Assembly: GCA_951213105.1 (NCBI GenBank)
Contig: OX578138.1
Coordinates: forward strand, 93,786,914 to 93,850,913
Reading direction: 5' to 3'
DNA from: Amaurobius ferox
Taxonomy: Eukaryota; Arthropoda; Arachnida; Araneae; Amaurobiidae
Length of the DNA: 64,000 nucleotides
Shown: piece by piece, positions 54,271-64,000 of the stretch
Numbering within the stretch: position 1 is the first letter of the stretch
Layout of the letters: the number at the start of each line of letters is the position of its first letter
Notes under the pieces: generated by a model
Database searches by the model: none
The model's input: the letters and a program-made list of their open reading frames with translations, nothing else
What the model was told of the DNA's origin: nothing
Made by a program: the position numbers and the translations under genes

Positions 54271-55980
54271 TACATAAATAAAATTGAAAATATGTCTGTT
54301 GTATGTCTGCTTGGTTGTCTTTTCATCACCTGAGAACAGCTGAACCGAATTTGATGACATTTTACGGGTAGCCTTGACATAGCCCCACTTAAAATTTAAT
54401 CCATGTCTCGAGTTTCAACCATCAGGGGTTATCGAGATATTATTTTAAAACGAAACTTTTCATAGGAGTTCAACTATCTAACTCCCTTTTTCCTCTAAAC
54501 GAAAAATGTTGGAAATCGCTGGTTTAAAACGTGAAAGTGAATTAAAACTCTATCTCTGAGTTTGGTGAGAAATTTTTAATGTGTCACTTTTTGAAAACAT
54601 TAATTGTTTGAAAACATGTTTGAAACATGAATTTAAATGGAAAATCTATCACCATGGTTTGTTTATCACAAGCTTATACTCAACAATAAAAAGAATTAAG
54701 ATATCAAAATGGTTATTCAATTGTCAGCATTTTATTAGGAAAATTCTATCTTATATCATGTTACTCAGCAACGCAATTAAATTAAATGTGTTTGTTAATT
54801 TTTAGTATTATTTTTTCGATTTGAATAATAAATAAATGGATTAAAAAATATATCATATAAATGAAAGGTTTGAATTTTCCCTTAATTATATTTATTAAGA
54901 ACTTCGTACATCAACTTCATTTATATTGGCAATTAGTTTTCAAATTAATATTTTGTGTTTAGCCAATAAACTCATATATTGTTTTTAGCCAATAAACTCA
55001 TATATTGTGTTTAATCAATAAACTCATATATTGTGTTTAGCCAATAAACTCATTTAGACGATTGTTGAAACAGAATAAGAGTAGAACGGGTATATCTTCT
55101 AATGCGAACGCTTCTAATGCGCTTCTTAATTATGAACTGCGTACATCACTTTCATTTATTTTGGCAAAGAGTTTTCAAACTTATAGTGTTTAGCCAATAA
55201 ACTCATATATTATGTTTAACCAATAAACTCATATATTGTGTTTATCCAATAAACTCATATATTGTGTTTAACAAATAAACTCTTATATTGTGTTTAGCCA
55301 GTAAGCTGTTCAATCGATTGTTGAAGCAGAATAAGAGTAGAACGAGTATATCTTCTAATACAATTATTGTGTTTTCACTTAGTATATATAAACGGGGTCG
55401 GTATGTTTTATTCTCCAGATCTGCAAATTTAGATCTACGAATTACGCGGGATATTGCCAAATGTGGCCACTTTTCTGATACGTAACGGAAATGTCCCCAA
55501 ATTGATGAAAACGACGCTAAATCAGCGAAATTAATTTTATTTTTATAAAATAGAATACTGGAATGATGTTTCGGTAGCATTTGTCAGTCCAATCACCCTA
55601 CTTAGTAACACATTTAGCGAGTTTTTATAATATCACCAAATTGATAAAAAATATTTGTAAATCCATAAAAATATCTTAAAATTGATAAATTGCTCTAAAT
55701 AAATGAAATTAATTGTGTTTTGTTAGGGGATAGTATTTTGATGATGTTTTGTCAATTTGTCGCCAAGTGGGACTGTCAGTTCTATAGTCCGACTTGTCGA
55801 TAAATTTGGCGATTTTTAAAATGTCGGTAAATTGACGAAAGTGTCGCCAAACTTTCCATAGAGATAGCATTATTTAGACAATATTTTTTCCACCAATTTA
55901 TTTGAAGCAAATGATATCATGTAGCTTAGGAAAGGATTTAAATCAACCGTATTTCTGTGGCAGACGATTTTTATTAAATA
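54271..55980 (+). mobile_element. Helitron-like element, diverged copy
   Basis: It begins TCTACATAAATAAAATTGA after an A, with a degenerate TGTCTG microsatellite, AGCTGAACCGAATTTGATGA and TAGCCCCACTTAAAAT, i.e. the same 5' text as the copies at 60,004 and 63,359. It continues through AGGAGTTCAACTATCTAACTC, the 26-bp minisatellite, and the GGCGATTTTTAAAATGTCGG region to 55,980, where another Helitron is inserted. The continuation after that insertion is at 59,401. Confidence 0.7.
54950..55310 (+). repeat. 26-bp minisatellite, two clusters
   Basis: AATAAACTCATATATTGTGT with TTAGCC is repeated about four times at 54,955-55,060 and five times at 55,190-55,310. The unit also occurs singly at 33,200-33,245 and 61,665-61,710. 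Confidence 0.85.
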
Positions 55981-58900
55981 CTATCAGCATACCCGTTCTT
56001 CGTACGGAGTATATAATATAAAGAAACTTGAAATTCATAATCATGCCCAAATTCTTATAGTATACTAAATGACATGTTTAATCAAAATATTCTGTTAAAA
56101 TATTTAATATAATGCTCCTAAAAAGAAGTTTAAGAATCTCTGTTCTCGCTATATAAAATTATCTTCATGGACATATCTGAAGAATAAAACATCTTGGACC
56201 CCTTATGTAAGCAAATATAAAAAAAATATGGAATTGAATCAATATATGCAAAATAAAATCGTTAAAATTGTATGGGACCCGTACTAATTATATACGCGAA
56301 TATTAGAAAATATAACCTGTATTAGTAGATTACATGTATGAATTGAAAATACCAATAAACCCGTAATCTTTAAATCTGTAGACAGTCATTTATTCCAATA
56401 TATGTCAAAATTAAAGTGCTAAAATTATATGGGAAGATATACACGTACTACTTACAATGTCCGTGTATTAGTAGAATATTACCCGTTTTGCAATATGAGT
56501 CACAAATGTTTTTTGGTAAAATACAACAGACGATGTAATAAATTGAATATATAATTAATCCCCTTAATCTTCATACCAGAAGACTGTACTTGATTCCAAT
56601 ATATATGCCAATATATGTCAAAATATATGCCAATATACCTGTACTACTTATATTCTCGTAGGTTAGAAGATATACCCGTGCATTCCTAGAAGATTACTCG
56701 TACAACGTACAATATGCGTGTGTCAGCAATTTTTGCCGCAATAAAACAATGGCGTAATAACTTAAAAATATCAATAATCCCTGAATCAATAATTCCGGAA
56801 AATATCAATAATAATAATGTTTAAACCTGAGGAGTATAATTGATATTATCCAGTCCAAAATGAAATGGCAATGAAATTTATTTTATATACATATCTTCAT
56901 TATTCAAATCGGAAAGGATTTAATAAAAATCGTCTGCCGCATAAACACATTGGATTTAAATCCGTTGCTAAGCGACATGATATCATTTGCTTCAAATAAA
57001 TTGGTAGAAAAAATATCGTCTAAATAGTTATATTTCTATGGAACATTTGGCGACAGTTTCGTCAAATTAGCGACATTTTAAAAAATCGCCAAATTTATCG
57101 TCAAGTGGGACTGTAGAACTAACAGTTCCACTTTGCGACAAATTGACGAAATATCATCACTATACTATCCCGTAACAAAAAACAATTAATATCATTTATG
57201 TAGCGCAATTTTATCAATTTCAAGATATTTTTATAGATTTGTAAACATTTTTATCTATTTGGTGACATTTTAAAAATTCGCTAAATGTATTACTAAGTAG
57301 GATGGTTGGTCTGACAGAGAAATGCTAACCAAACATCATTTCAGTACTCTCTTCTAACAAAACATAAAAAAAATTTCATTGATATGTAGAAGACCCAAGC
57401 CACACGACCAACCCGAAGGTTTATGGCAGCTGTTTGTGTGTCGTTTATATCAATTTGGCGACATTTCCGTCAATTTGGCAAAGTTTAAGAAAAGTTGTCA
57501 AATTAGCGATATCCCTCCAAATTCGTAGCTTTGAATTTGCAGATCTGAATGAAACATTCTTATCCCGTTTCAATATATTAATGAAAACACTACAATTGTA
57601 TTAGAAGATATACCCGCTCTACTCTTTTTCTGTTTCAACAATCGGCTATATGAATTTATTAGCTAAACACAATATATGAGTTTAGTAGCTAAATACGATA
57701 TAAGCTTGAAAACTCTTTGCCAAAATAAATGAAATTGATGTACGCAGTCAGCAATTAATATAATTAAAAGAAAAATCAAACCGTCCATTCATAAGATATA
57801 CTTTTATATCCATTTATCCATTTATTTATTATTTAAATCGAAAAAAAATAATAAAAACATTAACAAACACATTTAATTTAATTGCGATGCCGAGCAACAT
57901 GATATATCCTCCTAAAATGTTAAAATTTATTAACCACTAACAGCACACCCGTTATTCGTACGGAGTGTATAATTTAAAGAAACTTAAAGTTCGCAATCAT
58001 GTGCAAATTCTGTTAAAATATTAAATTTATTGCTCCTAAAGAGAAGTTTAAGAATATATGTTCTCACTATGCAAAATTATCTTCACGATCAGATCTGAAG
58101 AATAAAACATCCTGCCCACTTTTGTAAGCAAATTTACAGAAGAAAAAATAGGAATTGAATGAATATATGCAACCCCGTACTAATTATATTGTCGCAGATC
58201 AGAAAATATGCCAATGTGTTAGTAGAAGATTACCCGTATTACAATATGCGTCTCAAAACTATTTGCCAAAATAAAAGAGATGACGTAATAAATTGAAAAC
58301 ATCAATAATATCCGTACTCTTTATACCAGAAGGTCGTAATTGATTCCAATATATGCCAATATATATCAAAACATATGTCAATATACCTGTACTACTTATA
58401 TTCTCGTAGATTAAAAGATATACACGTGTATTTGTAGAAAATTCGTACAACATACAATATATGAGTTTAAACAATTTTTGTCATAATAAAATAATTGCAT
58501 AATAACTTGAAAATATCAATAATCCTTGAATCAATAATCCCCGAAAATATAAATAATAATAATTTTTAAACCTGAAGACGGTAATTGATATTATCCAGTC
58601 AAAAATGCTATAAGAAAAATCAAATCGTTCTTTTCTAAAATATATTTTTATATCCATTTATTTATTATTCAAATCGAAAAAATAATTATTAAAATTAAGA
58701 CAGATTTAATTTAATTGCGTTTCTGAGTAACATGATATAAGATAGAATCTTATAACATGTTAAATACGTCATGTCTTATAACATAAACTGCGAAATTAAA
58801 TAACGATTTTGATTTCTCTATACTTCTCATTGTTCCGTAAAAGCTTGTTTTAAATAAACCATGAACCATGGAGATAGATTTCCCCTTTAAATCATGTTTC

Positions 58901-59337
58901 AAACAATTCATGTTTTCAGAAAGTGACTAATTAACGCAAAAAATCTCCCATCAAACTCAGAGATTAAATTTTAATTCACTTTCAAACGATTTTCAAGCTT
59001 TTCGTTTGGATAAACCACGGAGTTAGGGAGTAGAACTCCTAGGAAAAAGTTCCGTTTTTCATTAATATCTCGACAACCCCAGATCTTAGAAACTCGAAAC
59101 TTGGACAAAATTTATGGGGGGATATTCCAAGGCTATTCACCAAATTTCATTAAATTCGGTTCAGCCGTTTTTTCGTGACGATGAGACAAACGAAAATTTG
59201 GTTTTTTACTATTATCTCGAGAACCACTGGTCGTAGAAACTCAAAACGCGGATATAATTTTAAGTGGGGCTATTTCTGGGCTACCCACAAAATTTCATCA
59301 AATTCGGTTCAGCCGTTCTCCCGTGATGGTGTGACAA

Positions 59338-59378
<41 letters not shown>

Positions 59379-59400
59379 TTTTCATTTTTATTTATATAGA
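55981..59400 (-). mobile_element. Non-autonomous Helitron, 3,420 bp, minus orientation
   Basis: The 5' end on the minus strand is TCTATATAAATAAAAATG at 59,400, followed by a (TCTG)n run (59,339-59,380) and CGGCTGAACCGAATTTGATG. The 3' end at 55,981 is CCGTACGAAGAACGGG, then TATGCTGATAG. It is flanked by A and T as Helitrons require (minus-strand A before TC, T after the 3' end). The flanks AGACGATTTTTATTAAATA and TTTTCCGATTTG are contiguous in the homologous text near 62,430, apart from one or two bases, which gives an empty site. A second 3'-type end (CCGTACGAATAACGGG...GCTGTTAG) lies inside at 57,937-57,965. No Rep/helicase frame. Confidence 0.8.
57388..57440 (-). mobile_element. SINE 3'-end fragment
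   Basis: On the minus strand, CCTTCGGGTTGGTCGTGTGG and CTTGGGTCTTC resemble the SINE 3' end (CCTTCGGGTAGG...CTGGGTC). The same fragment is present in the opposite arm at 61,913-61,968, so it was there before the Helitron copies separated. Confidence 0.55.
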
Positions 59401-60003
59401 TTTTCCGATTTGAATAATAAAGATATGTACTATATTAAATAAATTTCATTGACATTGCATTTTTGACTGGATAATATCTATTACGGTCTTCAGGTTTAAA
59501 CATTATTATTATTGATATTTTTGGGGATTATTGATTGAGATATAATTTATATTTTCAAGTTATTATGCCATTGTTTTATTATGGCAAAAATTTTTGAAAC
59601 TCATATATTGTACGTTGTACGGGTAATCTTCTACAAATACACGTGTATATCTACTAATCTACGGGAATATAAGTAGTAATGGTATATTGTCATATATTTT
59701 GATATACATTGGCATATATTCGGATAAATTACGGCCTGCTGGTATAAAGGCTACGGGGATTATTAATATTTCAATTTATCATCTGTTTTATTTTGGCAAA
59801 GATGTCAGAGACTCATATTTTTACGGGTAATTTTCTAACACTTGCACATATCTTCTAATCTACGACATTGTAATTAGTACGGGTATATCTTCCCATATAG
59901 TTTTAGAACTTTTATTTTAGGATATATTGGCATCAATTATTGTATTCAAGTTTAAGGATAACTGGTTTAGTGATATTTTCAATTTATACATGTAATCCAC
60001 TAA
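59401..60003 (+). mobile_element. Spacer between inverted Helitrons: part of an older Helitron
   Basis: This 603-bp segment matches 62,430-63,020 in the same orientation (CCGATTTGAATAAT, GGATAATATC, TATATTGGCATATATT, TTTATACATGTAATC). It is the continuation of the copy that starts at 54,271, interrupted at 55,980/59,401 by the minus-strand Helitron and at 60,003 by the next. Confidence 0.7.
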
Positions 60004-60025
60004 TCTATATAAATAAAAATGAAAA

Positions 60026-60087
<62 letters not shown>

Positions 60088-63000
60088 ACACCATCACGAG
60101 AGAACGGCTGAACCGAATTTGATGAAATTTTGTGGGTAGCCCAGAAATAGCCCCACTTAAAATTATATCCGTGTTTTGAGTTTCTACGACCAGTGGTTCT
60201 CGAGATATTAGTAAAAAACGACATTTTCGTTTGTCTCATCATCACGGAAAAACGGCTGAACCGAATTTAATGAAATTTGGGGAATAGCCTTGAAATATCC
60301 CCCCATAAATTTTGTCCAAGTTTCGAGTTTCTAAGACCTGGGGTTGTCGAGATATTAATGAAAAACGGAACTTTTTCCTAGGAGTTCTACTCCCTAACTC
60401 CGTGGTTTATCCAAACGAAAAGCTTGAAAATCGTTTGAAAGTGAATTAAAATTTAATCTCTGAGTTTGATGGGAGATTTTTTGCGTTAATTAGTCACTTT
60501 CTGAAAACATGAATTGTTTGAAACATGATTTAAAGGGGAAATCTATCTCCATGGTTCATGGTTTATTTAAAACAAGCTTTTACGGAACAATGAGAAGTAT
60601 AGAGAAATCAAAATCGTTATTTAATTTCGCAGTTTATGTTATAAGACATGACATATTTAACATGTTATAAGATTCTATCTTATATCATGCTACTCAGAAA
60701 CGCAATTAAATTAAATCTGTCTGTTAATTTTAATAATTATTTTTTCGATTTGAATAATAAATAAATGGATATAAAAATATATTTTAGAAAACAACGATTT
60801 GATTTTTCTTATAGCATTTTTGACTGGATAATATCAATTACGGTCTTCAGGTTTAAAAATTATTATTATTTATATTTTCGGGGATTATTGATTCAAAGAT
60901 TATTGATATTTTCAAGTTATTATGCAATTATTTTATTATGACAAAAATTGTTTAAACTCATATATTGTATGTTGTACGAATCTTCTACAAATACACGTGT
61001 ATATCTTTTAATCTACGAGAATATAAGTAGTACAGGTATATTGACATATGTTTTGATATATATTGGCATATATTGGAATCAATTACGACCTTCTGGTATA
61101 AAGAGTACGGATATTATTGATGTTTTCAATTTATTACGTCATCTCTTTTATTTTGGCAAATATTTTTGAGACGCATATTGTAATACGGGTAATCTTCTAC
61201 TAACACATTGGCATATTTTCTGATCTGCGACAATATAATTAGTACGGGGTTGCATATATTCATTCAATTCCTATTTTTTCTTCTGTAAATTTGCTTACAA
61301 AAGGGGGCAGGATGTTTTATTCTTCAGATCTGATCGTGAAGATAATTTTGCATAGTGAGAACATATATTCTTAAACTTCTCTTTAGGAGCAATAAATTTA
61401 ATATTTTAACAGAATTTGCACATGATTGCGAACTATAAGTTTCTTTAAATTATACACTCCGTACGAATAACGAATTAAATTAAATGTGTTTGTTAATGTT
61501 TTATTATTTTTTTTCGATTTAAATAATAAATAAATGGATAAATGGATATAAAAGTATATCTTATGAATGGACGGTTTGATTTTTCTTTTAATTATATTAA
61601 TTGCTGACTGCGTGCATCAATTTCATTTATTTTGGCAAAGAGTTTTCAAGCTTATATCGTATTTAGCTACTAAACTCATATATTGTGTTTAGCCAATAAA
61701 TTCATATAGCCGATTGTTGAAACAGAAAAAGAGTAGAGCGGGTATATCTTCTAATACAATTGTAGTGTTTTCATTTAGTATATTGAAACGGGATAAGAAT
61801 GTTTCATTCAGATCTGCAAATTCAAAGCTACGAATTTGGAGGGATATCGCTAATTTGACAACTTTTCTTAAACTTTGCCAAATTGACGGAAATGTCGCCA
61901 AATTGATATAAACGACACACAAACAGCTGCCATAAACCTTCGGGTTGGTCGTGTGGCTTGGGTCTTCTACACATCAATGAAAAATTTTTTTTTTGTTAGA
62001 AGAGAGCACTGAAATGATGTTTGGTTAGCATTTATCTGTCAGACCAACCATCCTACTTAATAATACATTTAGGGAATTTTTAAAATGTCACCACATTGAT
62101 AAAAATGTTTTTAAATCTATAAAAATATCTTGAAATTGATAAAATGGCGCTACATAAATGATATTAATTGTTTTTTGTTAGGGGATAGTATTGTGATGAT
62201 ATTTCGTCAATTTGTCGCAAAGTGGAACTGTCAATTCTACATTCCCACTTGGCGATAAATTTGGCGATTTTTTAAAATGTCGCTAATTTGACGAAACTGT
62301 CGCCAAATGTTCCATAGAAATATAACTATTTAGACGATATTTTTTCTACCAATTTATTTGAAGCAAATGATATCATGTCGCTTAGCAACGGATTTAAATC
62401 CAATGTGTTTATGCGGCAGACGATTTTTATTAAATCCTTTCCGATTTGAATAATGAAGATATGTATATAAAATAAATTTCATTGCCATTTCATTTTGGAC
62501 TGGATAATATCAATTATACTCTTCAGGTTTAAACATTATTATTATTGATATTTTCCGGAATTATTGATATTTTTAAGTTATTACGCCATTGTTTTATTGC
62601 GGCAAAAATTGCTGACACACGCATATTGTACGTTGTACGAGTAATCTTCTAGGAATGCACGGGTATATCTTTTAACCTACGAGAATATAAGTAGTACAGG
62701 TATATTGGCATATATTTTGACATATATTGGCATATATATTGGAATCAAGTACAGTCTTCTGGTATGAAGATTAAGGGGATTAATTATATATTCAATTTAT
62801 TACGTCGTCTGTTGTATTTTACCAAAAAACATTTGAGACTCATATTGCAAAACGGGTAATCTTCTACTAATAATCGGACATTATAAGTAGTACGTGTATA
62901 TCTTCCCATATAATTTTAGCACTTTAATTTTGACATATATTGGAATAAATGACTGTCTTCAGATTTAAAGATTACGGGTTTATTGGTATTTTCAATTTAT

Positions 63001-63358
63001 ACATGTAATCTACTAATACAGGTTATATTTTCTAATATTCGCGTATATAATTAGTACGGGTCCCATACAATTTTAACGCTTTTATTTTGCATATATTGAT
63101 TTAATTCCACATTTTTTTTTATATTTGCTTACATAAGGGGTCCAAGATGTTTTATTCTTCAGATATGTCCATGAAGATAATTTTATATAGCGAGAACAGA
63201 GATTCTTAAACTTCTTTTTAGGAGCATTATATTAAATATTTTAACAGAATATTTTGATTAAACATGTCATTTATTATACTATAAGAATTTGCGCATGATT
63301 ATGAATTTCAAGTTTCTTTATATTATATACTCCGTACGAAGAACGGGTATGCTGCTAG
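60004..63358 (+). mobile_element. Non-autonomous Helitron, 3,355 bp, plus orientation
   Basis: It starts TCTATATAAATAAAAATG after an A, with (TCTG)n (60,026-60,080). It ends with the hairpin CCGTACGAAGAACGGG (63,331-63,346) and TATGCTGCTAG at 63,358, a canonical CTAG terminus. It is close to the reverse complement of 55,981-59,400 over the whole length. The main difference is that about 68 bp around the internal 3'-type end is missing here: the sequence goes from CCGTACGAATAACG directly to AATTAAATTAAATG near 61,472. No Rep/helicase coding was seen. Confidence 0.8.
61913..61968 (+). mobile_element. SINE 3'-end fragment
   Basis: Plus-strand counterpart of 57,388-57,440 (CCTTCGGGTTGGTCGTGTGG). 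Confidence 0.55.
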
Positions 63359-63380
63359 TCTATATAAATAAAAATGAAAA

Positions 63381-63422
<42 letters not shown>

Positions 63423-64000
63423 ACACCATCACGGGAGAACGGCTGAACCGAATTTGATGAAATTTTGTGGGTAGCCCAGAAATAGCCCCACTTAAAATTA
63501 TATCTGTGTTTTGAGTTTCTACGACCAGTGGTTCTCGAGATATTAGTAAAAAACGAAATTTTCGTTTGTCTCATCATCACGGAAAAACGGCTGAACCGAA
63601 TTTAATGAAATTTGGTGAATAGCCTTGAAATATCCCCCCATAAATTTTGTCCAAGTTTCGAGTTTTTAAGACCTGGGGTTGTTGAGATATTAATGAAAAA
63701 CGGAACTTTTTCCTAGGAGTTCTACTCCCTAACTCCGTGGTTTATCCAAACGAAAAGCTTGAAAATCGTTTGAAAGTGAATTAAAATTTAATCTCGGAGT
63801 TTGATGGGAGATTTTTTGCGTTAATTAGTCACTTTCTGAAAAAATGAATTGTTTGAAACATGATTTAAAGGGGAAATCTATCTCCATGGTTCATGGTTTA
63901 TTTAAAACAAGCTTTTGCGGAACAATGAGAAGTATAGAGAAATCACAATCGTTATTTAATTTCGCAGTTTATGTTATAAGACATGACATATTTAACATGT
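63359..64000 (+). mobile_element. Helitron copy joined head-to-tail, cut by window end
   Basis: TC at 63,359 follows the CTAG of the preceding copy without any spacer. The sequence then repeats 60,004-60,660 with few differences: the (TCTG)n run is shorter, and GCTTTTGCGGAACAATGAG stands where the other copy has GCTTTTACGGAACAATGAG. The rest lies outside the window. Confidence 0.85.

Overview
The window is eukaryotic repeat DNA: strongly A+T rich, with no dense coding, no operons and no recognisable intact host gene. The protein relics (a Jockey-like reverse transcriptase/RNase H tail, Ty3/Gypsy integrases, hAT and MULE-like transposase ends) together with 5S/tRNA-derived SINEs and short non-autonomous Helitrons point to an arthropod, most likely an arachnid such as a spider. 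The species guess is inference; eukaryotic intergenic DNA is certain.

Layout. 0-13.4 kb: an interspersed repeat with a conserved end (here called family Q), a truncated SINE, a broken Jockey-like pol fragment on the minus strand (3.9-5.1 kb), two Q copies inserted in another repeat (5.5-7.6 kb), a long AT microsatellite, a decayed Gypsy integrase (8.5-9.6 kb) and an LTR-like region (10.2-10.8 kb). 13.4-17.03 kb: a 3.6-kb foldback element with inverted arrays of ~150-bp tandem repeats, a 9-bp target duplication, relics of a transposase end and of a ubiquitin-peptidase-like gene, and a 5S-headed SINE inserted in the peptidase. 17.2-20.1 kb: a tRNA-type SINE and a repeat family (S-R) split by a Q copy.

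20.9-37.5 kb: a tandem duplication of a ~1,804-bp unit. The second unit is split by a 12,262-bp CACTG-ended DNA element (23,599-35,860), and the first unit preserves the empty site. That element contains nested repeats, including a 749-bp hAT deletion derivative with an 8-bp target duplication. The third unit is shortened and has its inner segment inverted.

37.5-50 kb: a minus-strand SINE, more Q copies, a small foldback element, a solo-LTR-like block, an S-R copy, a 14-monomer satellite of ~152 bp with a four-monomer higher-order pattern (43.5-45.6 kb), one unexplained exon-like reading frame (48.5-48.8 kb) and a Gypsy integrase fragment. 50.3-54.0 kb: diverged tandem repeats and two small inverted-repeat elements. 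54.3-64 kb: Helitron-like elements, dominated by a nearly symmetrical inverted pair (55,981-59,400 and 60,004-63,358) followed head-to-tail by another copy.

Nothing here forms a pathway. The connections are historical: insertions inside insertions, several with readable target duplications or empty sites, so the order of many events can be worked out from the sequence alone. Coordinates of repeat families were read by eye and most outer boundaries are approximate; those with target duplications or empty sites are exact.
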